Below are positions 7,853-19,100 of a stretch of DNA of 64,000 bases, one piece after another. Each line of letters opens with the position of its first letter. The first letter of the stretch is position 1. Below the pieces are notes generated by a model, which ran no database searches, was not told the DNA's origin, and saw only the letters and a list, made by a program, of their open reading frames with translations. The position numbers and the translations under genes were made by a program. Location: NCBI RefSeq assembly GCF_002075345.1, contig NZ_NAEW01000019.1:1-64000 (forward strand). Reading direction: 5' to 3'. The stretch is from Citrobacter braakii (GTDB lineage Bacteria; Pseudomonadota; Gammaproteobacteria; Enterobacterales; Enterobacteriaceae).

Positions 7853-10021
7853 ATGAAAGTCATGAAAGTTAAGAGATTTTCCAGCACAGAACTGATGAAA
7901 ACTGGCCTGTTTATTTCAGCTTTGTGTCCATTAGCAGCGCTTAAGGCAGCAACACCTGCAGACACAATGGTGGTTATAGGTCAGGAGAATAGTCATGCCG
8001 GTGAGCTTTTTGCACATCAGACTGATTCAGCGACAAAAACATCGAAATCATTAGCTGAACTCTCGCAGTCGGTTTCAGTCATTACACGTTCGCAGATGGA
8101 TGACCAGAACATACGCAGCCTGAATGAAGCCTTACGTTATACTCCTGGTGTAGGGGCTGAGCAGTGGGGCGGCGTGACTGCGTATGATCAATATACAATT
8201 CGTGGTTTTAGTGCTACCGAAAACGGAACTGGTGATGTATTCCTTGATGGACTTCGTAATACCAATGGCTTGATGTTTGGAGTGCAGCAAGTTGATCCTT
8301 TCTTACTTGAGCAGATAGATGTGCTAAGGGGACCGGTATCTGTTTTATATGGTCTTTCTAACCCCGGAGGGATTGTTTCCCTGACAAGTAAGTTACCGAC
8401 TGCAGAAACGATACGCCACGTTGAAGTTGAAGGGGGGACATATAATTATGGGCGTGCCAGCCTTGATTTAGGCGGACGGTTGACTGACAGCGGTAACGTT
8501 CTTTATAGAATGGTTGCGACAGGTCATCTCGCTGATGGAATGTGGAAGTATTCAAAGGACAAAGGGTACGCTATAGCGCCTTCAGTTACTTTTATACCGA
8601 GCTTAAATGACAGTCTGACTCTTTATTCACGATTTCAATATGATCCCTATCTGGGGGCGATAACTTCAATACCCGTAGCAGGTACAGTATTCCATAATCC
8701 TAATGGTAAATTACCTCTTAGTGCTTGGCCGGGAGAGCCTGATAGTAATACTTTTTCTCGGAAACAAAGCGCAGTAGGATATAACTATCAGCATATGTTT
8801 AATGATGACTGGTCTGTAGTTTTGAAAGGGAAGTATTTTGGTGAAACCAGTAGTATAAAAGCGGTACAGATGGCTGGGGTTTTAGATGATATGCGCACTA
8901 TTGTGCGTCAGAATCAGAACTCTGATGAACATTTTAACACTCTGAATTTTGATAATCAATTACACGGAAGTTTTGGTACTGGTGATATAAATCATAACAT
9001 TTTATTAGGATTTAATGTTGATAACATGAGGGGAAACTCTGAGTATCTTGGTGGCTCAGTTTCAAATTTGGATATATACAATCCAAATTATGGACATGGG
9101 AATTATGGTCCACTTTATCCGTGGGTTATTAATCGGGTTAATTCTACCCAGAATGGCATTTATTTTCAGGATGAACTTGAGTGGAATAAGTGGCGCACAA
9201 CATTGGGAATTCGCCATGACTGGAGTCGTATTGTTAATGAGAATAAAATCAGCAATAAAAGTTATACACAAAATGACAGTGTTACAACAGGGAGAGTTGG
9301 CTTAAACTACATTTTTGATAATGGCTTATCTCCTTATTTTACATGGTCTCAGTCATTCCAACCAGTAAACGGGTTATCAAAGAATCAAAAACCGTTTAAA
9401 CCAAGTTATGGGGAACTCTATGAAGCCGGGCTTAAATACCAGCCAACTGGAAGTTCAACCCTTCTTTCTGCTGCAATATTTAATCTCACTCAGACAAACA
9501 GTCTGACAACGGATCCGTTGAATCCTAATTTTAAGGTTCAGAATGGGAAAATTCGCTCCCGTGGTCTTGAGCTTGAATCGCATGCTGCGTTAACTGATCA
9601 GTTTAGCCTTATCGGTAGTTACACTCTCCAGGATGTTAAATATATTAAAGATAACGACGGTTGGAAGGGTAAGACACCAATAATGATCCCTCGTAGTTAT
9701 GGTGGCCTCTGGGTCGACTGGGAAGCTCCTGATAATAGCGTAGTTAATGGGTTAGGTATTGCATTAGGTGGGCGTTTTAGTGGCGGTACTAAGGGGGGAA
9801 CTGCGAAAGAAGAATTTGATACCGGAGGATATGGGGTGATGGATGCTTCAGTACGTTATGACCTTGGGAAACTGACACCTTCATTGAAAGGTGGAAAAGT
9901 TCAATTAACTGCACAGAATTTACTGGATAGAAGATATGTCGCCGGATGTTATTCCGAAGAATACGGTTGTTTCTGGGGCGCGGGTCAACAGATTATCGGT
10001 AAAGTCATGTGGGATTTTTAA
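7853..10021 (+). CDS. TonB-dependent siderophore receptor, FhuA/FoxA-like
   Basis: A 722-residue outer-membrane receptor. The open frame runs back to 7424, but ATG 7853 lies behind AGGATGGGTGG and begins a signal peptide (positive start, then LMKTGLFISALCPLAALKA, cleavage before ATPADT). After it come the TonB box region TMVVIG, a plug domain with SVITRSQMDDQNIRSLNEAL and IDVLRGPVSVLYG, and a barrel ending in the aromatic WDF. The plug pattern is that of the hydroxamate/phenolate siderophore receptor group. It starts 38 bases after the Fur box and precedes the biosynthetic genes, so it is the probable receptor for the siderophore made here. Confidence 0.93.
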   Translation: MKVMKVKRFSSTELMKTGLFISALCPLAALKAATPADTMVVIGQENSHAGELFAHQTDSATKTSKSLAELSQSVSVITRSQMDDQNIRSLNEALRYTPGVGAEQWGGVTAYDQYTIRGFSATENGTGDVFLDGLRNTNGLMFGVQQVDPFLLEQIDVLRGPVSVLYGLSNPGGIVSLTSKLPTAETIRHVEVEGGTYNYGRASLDLGGRLTDSGNVLYRMVATGHLADGMWKYSKDKGYAIAPSVTFIPSLNDSLTLYSRFQYDPYLGAITSIPVAGTVFHNPNGKLPLSAWPGEPDSNTFSRKQSAVGYNYQHMFNDDWSVVLKGKYFGETSSIKAVQMAGVLDDMRTIVRQNQNSDEHFNTLNFDNQLHGSFGTGDINHNILLGFNVDNMRGNSEYLGGSVSNLDIYNPNYGHGNYGPLYPWVINRVNSTQNGIYFQDELEWNKWRTTLGIRHDWSRIVNENKISNKSYTQNDSVTTGRVGLNYIFDNGLSPYFTWSQSFQPVNGLSKNQKPFKPSYGELYEAGLKYQPTGSSTLLSAAIFNLTQTNSLTTDPLNPNFKVQNGKIRSRGLELESHAALTDQFSLIGSYTLQDVKYIKDNDGWKGKTPIMIPRSYGGLWVDWEAPDNSVVNGLGIALGGRFSGGTKGGTAKEEFDTGGYGVMDASVRYDLGKLTPSLKGGKVQLTAQNLLDRRYVAGCYSEEYGCFWGAGQQIIGKVMWDF

Positions 10022-10053
10022 TGAATAGTTAACCATTTAATGGGAAGGACAGA

Positions 10054-12948
10054 ATGAAAAATCAATATTCAGATTTGGAACACTGGCCAGCAAAACCCTT
10101 AGGAGATCAACTGACCTTATGGGCGAAGCAGTATACTGACCAAATATCACTTGTCAGTGGTGTAAACCGCTTAACATATTTGCAATTAGATAAACTGTCT
10201 AGCCGATTAGCGTCGGGATTTTATGACCGGGGAGTTCGAGCGCGGGATACTGTGTTGGTTCAAATGCCAAATAGTATCGGTATGATTGCTTCTTTATTTG
10301 CACTATTCCGAATAGGCGCTTGCCCAATTCTTGCAATGCCGGGTCAAAAATCTGCTGATATTGATGCAATCTGTCAACTCGCAAGTCCAGTGGCCTGGTT
10401 GCATCCAGGCCATTTCCTCGCTAACGATTACGTCTCGATGGGGAATGTGTTGAACGATAAATATCCGCATATGCAGCAATGGCGGATTGATGATGTGAAA
10501 GATCCGGATTTTATGATGTTTGATTACCAAAGTGATGAAAGAGAGTTCCCATCACCGCCCGTTGAATCTGTAGCTCTTTTATTGCTTTCAGGGGGAAGTA
10601 CTGGTACACCGAAGTTGATCCCGAGAACTCACAGTGATTATTACTATAATGCTTTTCTTGCTGCAAAGGCGTGTAATCTCAATAGCCAAAGCACCTACCT
10701 GACATCACTGGCGGTTGCTCATAATTTTACGCTTTCTTGTCCGGGTGTATTAGGGACGCTTTTGTCCGGAGGAAAAGTTATTCTGGCACAAACTGCTGGT
10801 TGTGATGAACTTTTTCCGCTGATTGAAAAAGAAAAAGTTACTATAACTGCTCTTGTACCTCCGTTAGTAAATTTCTGGCTTGAATGGAAAGAATGGGATA
10901 ATAGCGATATTTCAAGTTTACAGGTCATGCAGGTCGGTGGTTCTAAACTTGATAGTCAATTGGCGTCAAAAGTTAAGAAAGTGTTTAATTGCCAGTTGCA
11001 ACAGGTTTTTGGAATGGCGGAAGGTCTTATTTGTTGCACACGACTTGATGATCCTGATGATGTGATTTTTAATACTCAAGGAAGACCTCTTTCTTCACAT
11101 GATCAGATAAAGATTATCGATAAAAATGGAATTCCAGTTAGTTTAGGTGAAAGTGGAGAGTTACTGACCAAAGGTCCGTACACTATAAATAATTATTATA
11201 ATGTAACTACTCAAAATGAAAGTTCATTTTCCAGTGATGGCTTTTACCGTTCCGGAGATATTGTAAAAATGACACCTGAAGGTAATTTGATTGTTGAGGG
11301 GCGTATAAAGGAACAAATTAATAGGGCCGGAGAAAAAATAAGTGTTCAGGAGATCGAAACCCTCCTGAATGAGCATCCAGATATTAAAAATAGTGTTGTT
11401 GTTGCAGTTGCTGATGAAAACCTTGGTGAGCGAATTTGTGCTTGCATAGAAAGTTCCAGAACATTATCACTTTCCGAAATAAGATTGTTTCTTCAAAATA
11501 AAAATATCAGCGACTATAAATTGCCTGATCAAATTATGCTGATAAATCAATGGCCATTAACAGCTGTGGGTAAAATTGATAAAAGAAAATTGTCTGAAAT
11601 GGGTTTCAGAAATATCGGATGGTTGCGGAGTTCGATTCCTGTAGACGTGGAGTCGCTAGATGTTTGTTATAATCTTTTGGACAGTAACTGGTCTGGATTT
11701 GTAGCTTATGAGAGGAAAAATTCGTGGTTTATTGGTCTTGATTGTCTGTCTGAAATAACACTTTACGTCGATCGGGTTGAATTAAAAAACGAGTCTGGTT
11801 TAATAAATTCCTGGGTCGGCAGTGACTGGCTATCAAATCTTACTAAGGCAATTGATGCGTTACCTTTAAAATCATGGAGTGCGTTTGCTGTAGGTTGTTT
11901 TGAACTTGCCGGTCTTTTTCACCAGGTTAGATTGACACAAGACTCTCATACTCCTTTATTGACAATAGTTATTCCCAAATATCTTGTCACTTTGAGTGAT
12001 GGTGTTGCATCATTTGAGGCATTGAATTCGAATGATTTGGACTATATTGAAAAGAGTGTAAAACAAGCTAACAAATCTGTCGAAATAAAAGGTGTTGATG
12101 AAATCTGGATTGAAAGAATTAAGCGGCAGTTACGTGATCAGGATGGTGAGGAATATTGTCAGCAAGTTTCTAATGCAGTGTCTGAAATATCTCGGGGTGA
12201 TTATCAAAAAGTTATTTTGTCAAGGCGAATTATTGTTAATGAAAAACTTGATTTACTGGCCAGTTATTATCATGGCAGACGCAATAACACACCTGCACGT
12301 TCTTTTGCTGTACGGATGAATCAGCATCGATTTATAGGGTTTAGCCCTGAAACAATAGTGGAAGTTAGTGCTCAAAGAGATGTAAGTACTCAGCCTCTTG
12401 CGGGGACACGGGCATTAACTAAAAACGAAGAAATTAACTCCCGACTTCGTTCGGTTCTGACTAACGATACTAAAGAGATCGCTGAGCATGCAGTATCTGT
12501 AAAACTGGCATTTGAAGAGCTGGAATCAGTTTGTGAAGCTGAATCTGTACGCGTTGTCGATTTTATGAATGTATCGTTACGTGGTAGTGTTCAACACCTC
12601 GCTTCGAGATTACGAGGGAAACTATCTCCTGAATTTACCCCCTGGCACGCTCTGGCTGCATTATTCCCTGCTGTAACAGCCTCTGGTATTCCTAAAGCGT
12701 CTGCATTGAAAGCAATTAACAAGCATGAAGAACAAGAGAGAGGAGCATATAGCGGTACCGTTATGTGGCTGAACAGCGAAGGTGAAATGGATGCAGCATT
12801 AATATTACGTTCGTTATTTCATCTACCAGAAGGTTTTGCTCTGCAGGCCGGGGCTGGAATTATAGATCAGTCAGTGCCAGAACGAGAGCTCGAAGAAACC
12901 TTTGAAAAGTTGCAAAGCGTAGGTAGCTACATTGTTTGTCAGAAATAA
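10054..12948 (+). CDS. Fused salicyl-AMP ligase and salicylate synthase
   Basis: One 964-residue chain covers two steps normally made by separate proteins (YbtE/PchD and YbtS/Irp9 in related pathways). Residues 1-~540 are an aryl-acid adenylation enzyme with LLLLSGGSTGTPKLIPRTH (from residue 175), YRSGDIV and the C-terminal VGKIDKRKL. Residues ~560-964 match chorismate-utilising salicylate synthases: QPLAGTRAL, EIAEHAVSVK, AVTASGIPKASALKAI, ERGAYSG and FALQAGAGI. It should convert chorismate to salicylate and load it as salicyl-AMP onto the aryl carrier domain of the next protein. GGAAGGA gives a good ribosome site before ATG 10054. Confidence 0.92.
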   Translation: MKNQYSDLEHWPAKPLGDQLTLWAKQYTDQISLVSGVNRLTYLQLDKLSSRLASGFYDRGVRARDTVLVQMPNSIGMIASLFALFRIGACPILAMPGQKSADIDAICQLASPVAWLHPGHFLANDYVSMGNVLNDKYPHMQQWRIDDVKDPDFMMFDYQSDEREFPSPPVESVALLLLSGGSTGTPKLIPRTHSDYYYNAFLAAKACNLNSQSTYLTSLAVAHNFTLSCPGVLGTLLSGGKVILAQTAGCDELFPLIEKEKVTITALVPPLVNFWLEWKEWDNSDISSLQVMQVGGSKLDSQLASKVKKVFNCQLQQVFGMAEGLICCTRLDDPDDVIFNTQGRPLSSHDQIKIIDKNGIPVSLGESGELLTKGPYTINNYYNVTTQNESSFSSDGFYRSGDIVKMTPEGNLIVEGRIKEQINRAGEKISVQEIETLLNEHPDIKNSVVVAVADENLGERICACIESSRTLSLSEIRLFLQNKNISDYKLPDQIMLINQWPLTAVGKIDKRKLSEMGFRNIGWLRSSIPVDVESLDVCYNLLDSNWSGFVAYERKNSWFIGLDCLSEITLYVDRVELKNESGLINSWVGSDWLSNLTKAIDALPLKSWSAFAVGCFELAGLFHQVRLTQDSHTPLLTIVIPKYLVTLSDGVASFEALNSNDLDYIEKSVKQANKSVEIKGVDEIWIERIKRQLRDQDGEEYCQQVSNAVSEISRGDYQKVILSRRIIVNEKLDLLASYYHGRRNNTPARSFAVRMNQHRFIGFSPETIVEVSAQRDVSTQPLAGTRALTKNEEINSRLRSVLTNDTKEIAEHAVSVKLAFEELESVCEAESVRVVDFMNVSLRGSVQHLASRLRGKLSPEFTPWHALAALFPAVTASGIPKASALKAINKHEEQERGAYSGTVMWLNSEGEMDAALILRSLFHLPEGFALQAGAGIIDQSVPERELEETFEKLQSVGSYIVCQK

Positions 12949-12972
12949 ATGTTCGTAGTGTATTTACTATGG

Positions 12973-12996
12973 ACCGGATCTGAAAACAGATCCGGT
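12973..12996 (+). repeat. Perfect 10-bp inverted repeat in the ligase-NRPS gap
   Basis: ACCGGATCTG, AAAA loop, CAGATCCGGT. The stem is strong but is followed by TTCAGG rather than a T run, so it is not a classical terminator. It may protect or process the upstream mRNA end, or act with the weaker hairpin 17 bases on to reduce read-through. Confidence 0.7.
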
Positions 12997-13012
12997 TTCA
13001 GGACTGTGATTG

Positions 13013-13029
13013 AAACTCCGGGAGTTTTT
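13013..13029 (+). terminator. Weak terminator-like hairpin before the first NRPS gene
   Basis: AAACTCC and GGAGTTT face each other across a very tight loop, followed by a short T run (TTTTT). Geometry is poor for a full terminator, but the T run makes partial attenuation possible. No obvious Fur box lies between it and the NRPS start. Confidence 0.35.
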
Positions 13030-13134
13030 GTAACCAAATGCGGTATTTATTCGACATATGGTTCAGCAGTTTTAAAACAATACCGGATATCTTTCTTTTG
13101 GCTTTTTATCCCAATTGAGCTGGAGACTGGTTAA

Positions 13135-16100
13135 ATGGAAAATATTCATCAGAAATTGGCATCAGAACTTCCAGGTATTATTGCCAGATTCACTGGCCTT
13201 GATGTTAACGAAATTGACGAGGATGCCAATCTGATAGGCCTGGGTATTGACTCTATCACTATGATGCGTATATCCGGACGATGGCGACAGCAGGGGGTAA
13301 TTATTGGTTTTCATGAGTTAATATCATCACCCAGTTTGTCTGCATGGCAAAATTTGTTAAACAATGCTTCTGTCTGTGAAAATCAGAATGACAGAAAAAT
13401 CAATTCGGATGAAATTAAACGTGATAATAAGTCTCTGGCTTTAGCTCCAATGCAACATGCGTACTGGATTGGAAGACGAAAGGAACAGTTTCTTGGTGGA
13501 GTTTCATCTCATTTTTACCATGAATTTAATGCAAGGGATATTGACCCTCTCCGTCTGGAAAAAGCTGTAGACAGACTGATGGAACGACATGAAATGCTGC
13601 GGGTTTCCATATCAGATGAAGGACAACAATTTATACCAGACAGAGTATCGGCTAAAAAACTCGTTGTTCATGACTTACGACTGGCGAGTCATGAACAGGC
13701 GTTGCGACATCTCAAAGCTACTCGTGAATATCTCTCTGTTCGCCAAATGGTGGTAAATAAAGGAGAAGTATTTGATATACAGATAACTTTATTGCCAGAA
13801 GGCGTATGTTCGGGAAATGTACGACTGCATATTGGTATGGATATGATTGCTGCAGATGCCATGAGTTTGCGGATCCTCCTGTCTGACCTTGAGAAATTCT
13901 ACTGTGAAAAGTCATTGCCAGTTCTCGATTATACATACTTTGACTGGTTGGTTGACTACAGGAAAGAGCAGCGTAAATCCGACTTTTGTGCCCATTATGA
14001 GCTGTCTCGAAAATACTGGAGTAATCGCTTACCTGAGCTTCCGGGTTCACCATTGCTACCTACAATATCTCTTACAGAGACTGTCCCGGCAAATAATGTT
14101 GTGCGTCGCCATGTATGGATTGATGCTAAAAAACGAAAAATACTGGAGCAGACTGCAAGTCGGTATGAAATAACAATGGCTTTTTCGCTCGCTAGTGCCT
14201 TTGCAGAAATAGTAACGGCTTTCAGTGATATACCTGATTTTATTGTAAATCTACCGCTTTTTAACAGACAGCCATTGCATCATCAGGTGGAACACTTAGT
14301 TGGTGATTTTACTTCATCGGTCCTGCTTGCCTGGAATGGAAGTTGTCCTGGTAGTTTTTGTGAAAGAGCAAGACGTTTTCAGCAACGTTTTCATGAAGAT
14401 GTTGTTTATGCGAATTATTCAGGGATTGAACTGTTACGTGATCTCTCACGTTATCACGAGGAGCCCGTTTATGCCCCTATCGTGTTTACAAGTGCTCTTG
14501 GGTTAGGGGAACTCTTCAATCAGGATGTTCGTGCGCTGTTTGGTGAGCCTGTCTGGATTGTTTCCCAGGGACCTCAGGTTTTACTGGATATCCAGATTTC
14601 TGAACTCAATAGTGGGTTATTAATTAATTGGGATGCACGCGAAGAGGCGTTTCTTCCTGAAACGCTGGATTTGATGTTTGCCGCTTATGTTGATTTGGTT
14701 GAAAAGTTAATTAGTCAGCCTGAAAGTTGGCTTAATCCGGTAGGAACAATAGTTTCTGAAAATATACTGGATAAACGTTGTCAACTACTCACAATGACCA
14801 CTGAGAAATTATCTTTATTACATGATGACTTTTTTATCCGGGCGCTACAGCAACCGGAATATCCGGCTTTGCTCGGGGACGATATCACAATGAGTTATTC
14901 CTGTCTGTCTGAGTGGTCCAGACAAATTGCAGCGCTGCTTGTCAGACGAGGAATGATCCCGGGAGAGCGGGTAGCGGTGTCTTTACCTAAAGGTCCGGGG
15001 CAGATTGCTGCCGTACTTGGCGTGTTGTTTGCCGGTGGTGTGTATGTACCGGTGGGAATAGACCAGCCAGCAGCAAGGCGTCAGCGAATTTACCAGAGTG
15101 CGAATATTCGATGGCAGATTGGCACAGAAAGCGATGGTGACACGAAACTAACACCGGAAGAAGCGCGTGAAATGGAAGCTCTTGACGATAATATCCGGGT
15201 GGAACCGGAGTCAGAGGCTTACATTATTTTCACATCCGGCTCGACCGGAGAACCTAAAGGAGTAATGGTCAGCCATGCGGCTGCGGTTAACACTCTGGAA
15301 GACATTAACCGCCGTTTCGGGGTAACAGAGCAGGACCGGTTGCTGGCAGTGTCAGCGCTGGACTTTGACCTGTCTGTGTATGACATCTTTGGGATCCTCG
15401 GTGCAGGGGCTTCTCTGGTATTGATTGATGAAACAACCAGACGTGATGCAACAGCATGGCTGAAATCGATCAAGCAGCATGGGGTGACAATCTGGAATTC
15501 AGTACCGGTACTTCTGGAAATGCTTCTGAATGTAGCGGAAGGCAGGGAAATGCTACCGGGTCTGAGACTTGCACTGATATCCGGTGACTGGATTGGACTG
15601 AACCTGCCGGGATGGCTAAAAAAGATAGCGCCGGAATGCAGATTTGCTGCGTTGGGAGGAGCGACGGAAGCAGCAGTGTGGTCGAACCTGTATGAGGTGG
15701 AGGAAATAGGTCCGGACTGGAAGTCCATACCTTATGGTTATCCATTGACTAATCAGGCTTACCGGGTGGTGGACAGTCAGGGCAGGGACTGTCCTGACTG
15801 GGTTGCAGGGGAACTGTGGATCGGTGGACGGGGGGTGGCACTGGGTTATTGTGGTGATCCGGAAAAAACTGCAGAAAAGTTTGTGTCAGATGAACAGGGT
15901 AAACGCTGGTATCGTACCGGTGATATAGGTCGGTACTGGCCGGATGGCACACTGGAGTTTCTTGGGCGTCAGGATCAGCAGATAAAAATCCGGGGACACC
16001 GTATTGAGACAGGCGAAATAGAAGCTGCTATAAAATCCTGTCCTGGAGTTGGACAGGTTATTGCAACAGTGCATGATAAATGTCTGGTTGCAGCTGTAAC

Positions 16101-19100
16101 TGTGAGTGATGCCACTACAGCGGAAGATTTAAAACAGTGGTTACGGGGAGTGTTAGCACCAGAAATGATCCCGGATCATCTGTTTGTATTATCTGACATA
16201 CCATTAAGCATTAATGGTAAAGTTGATCGACAACGCTTAAGTGAAATCTTTCGGGAATCAAAAAATAACAGAGCAGAAATTATTGAACCTCCGAAGGGAG
16301 AAACTGAGGTTGCAGTAGCTGCCATCTGGTCAGAGATACTGGGAACTGATTCAATTGATCGATACCAGGATTTTTTTTCGCTGGGTGGTGATTCTCTGCA
16401 GGCTACACGAGTTATTTCTCGCTTACATGCTTGTGGCTTCGTTCATGCTTCCTTATCGGAATTGTTTTTGCGTCCTGTATTACATGATTTTTGCCTTTAT
16501 CTGCCGCCTGCGACAGCAATACAGCCCCCCCTATACTGGCAGGAGGATAATGAAGCTCGTTTTGAACCCTTTTCACTTACTGAAGTTCAGCAGGCATATT
16601 TGTACGGTCGACAGTCTTCCCTGACGTTGGGAGGAATTGGTTGTCATTTTTACAAAGAATTTAATGTAGTTGATATTGATATACCGCGGCTGGAACAGGC
16701 TCTTGGTAAACTGATTTGTCGTCATGATATGTTACGTGCAGTTTTTGATATTGGCAGTGGAAAACAACGAGTGCTTCCTGAGGTACCAGAGTATCGGGTT
16801 ACGATATATGAAGGTATTAATGCTTTTCAACAATTACGTCTTGCATCTCATCAGGTGTTTAATCCCGAAATATGGCCTCTGTTTTCTGTGTCAGTAGCTC
16901 ATCAGAATGGAAGATACCGGATAGCAATAGGGATTGATAATCTTATTCTGGATGCACTTAGTGTAATGATATTTTACCGGGAGCTTGATGCCTACTATCA
17001 GGATCTTTCAGTAACATTACCGCCAGTTAACGCAACCTTCAGGGACTATTTACATTGTGCTATTCCGGATAAAAAATCGCTTGTTGTGGCGCAAAATTTT
17101 TGGATGAAAAAAGCTGAAATATTGCCATCCTCACCACAGCTTCCACTGGCCATTACCCCTGAAAAGATCAAGTCTGTTCGCTTTAAACGTCGTTCCAGTC
17201 GTATAGATAAAGAACAATGGCAAATATTATTGAAAGGATGTCAGGAAAATAGTGTTACTCCGTCAGCACTTCTTTTGACGGCTTTCTGTCACGTTTTAAG
17301 TCGCTGGAGTAGTGAATCTGCCCTCACTATTAATTTGACTTTATTTGAACGTACAGAACTCCACCCTGATGTTAGTTCTATACTTGGGGATTTTACCTCT
17401 CTTCTGTTGATCCCATATTTTAGCGAGCAAGGGCAGACATGGATTAATGCTGTAAGAAATATCCAAAGAGAAATGTGGGCAGCACTGGATCATCGACAAG
17501 TTTCAGCAATATCTGTATTGCGCGAGCGAGCACGTCGGCAACAACAGGTTCATTCTGTGATGCCGGTAGTATTTACCAGCGCTCTGGGATTACCTTTTGA
17601 ATCTTCACATTCCTGCTTATTGTCTGAACCTTGCTGGGGAATTTCTCAAACACCACAAGTGTGGCTTGATTTTCAGGTGGCTGAAATTGACGGTAATATT
17701 GAAGTGTCATGGGATGCGGTTGAGGAACTTTTTCATGACGGAATGTTGGATATTCTTTTTTCTGCTTATTTCAAACAACTGGAGGTTCTGATTGCCAGGG
17801 GGTGGCAATCAGAACTTCCTGATTTGCTGACTGAATCCGTATTGAAGCAACGTCGGGAAGTGTGTCGGTCAGCGCCATATTCATGTTCTCTTTTACATGA
17901 CGGCTTTTTTATACGTGCGTTACAGCAAGCCGAATATCCTGCTTTGCTCGGGGACGATGTCACGCTGAGTTATTCCTGTCTTTCTGAATGGTCCAGACAA
18001 ATCGCCGCGCTGCTTGTCAGACGGGGAATGATCCCGGGAGAGCGGGTAGCGGTATCGTTACCTAAAGGTCCGGGGCAGATTGCTGCCGTACTTGGCGTGT
18101 TGTTTGCCGGTGGTGTGTATGTACCGGTGGGAATAGACCAGCCAGCAGCAAGGCGTCAGCGAATTTACCAGAGCGCGAATATCCGATGGCAGATTGGCAC
18201 AGAAAGCGATGGTGACACGAAACTAACACCGGAAGAAGCGCGTGAAATGGAAGCTCTTGACGATAATATCAGAGTGGATCCGGAGTCAGAGGCCTATATT
18301 ATTTTCACATCCGGCTCGACCGGAGAACCTAAAGGAGTAATGGTCAGCCATGCGGCTGCGGTTAACACTCTGGAAGACATTAACCGCCGTTTCGGGGTAA
18401 CAGCGCAGGACAGGTTGCTGGCAGTGTCAGCGCTGGATTTTGACCTGTCTGTGTATGACATCTTTGGGATACTCGGTGCGGGGGCTTCTCTGGTATTGAT
18501 TGATGAAACAACCAGACGTGATGCCACAGCATGGCTGAAATCGATCAAGCAGCATGGGGTGACAATCTGGAATTCAGTACCGGTACTTCTGGAAATGCTC
18601 CTGAATGTAGCGGAAGGCAGGGAAATGCTACCGGGTCTGAGACTTGCACTGATATCCGGTGACTGGATTGGACTGAACCTGCCGGGATGGCTAAAAAGGA
18701 TAGCGCCGGAATGCAGATTTGCTGCGTTGGGAGGAGCGACGGAAGCAGCAGTGTGGTCGAACCTGTATGAGGTGGAGGAAATAGGCCCGGACTGGAAGTC
18801 CATACCTTATGGTTATCCATTGACGAATCAGTCCTACCGGGTGGTAGACAGTCAGGGCAGGGACTGTCCTGACTGGGTTGCAGGGGAACTGTGGATCGGT
18901 GGGCGGGGAGTGGCACTGGGTTATTGTGGCGATCCGGAAAAAACTGCAGAAAAGTTTGTGTCAGATGAAAGGGGCAAACGCTGGTATCGTACCGGTGATA
19001 TAGGTCGGTACTGGCCGGATGGCACACTGGAGTTTCTTGGACGTCAGGATCAGCAGATAAAAATCCGGGGACACCGTATTGAGCCTGGAGAAATAGAGGC

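Noticed and set aside
12949..13134. 61-codon ORF between the ligase and NRPS genes as an MbtH-like protein
   Set aside because: It lacks the MbtH motif (N-x-E-x-Q-x-S-x-W-P) and any ribosome site; kept only as a possible leader frame in the findings.
15219..19027. Long antisense ORFs within the A domains (for example 15219-15728 and 18294-18803)
   Set aside because: They occur twice only because the A-domain sequence is duplicated, and are serine/proline-rich shadows with no family features.
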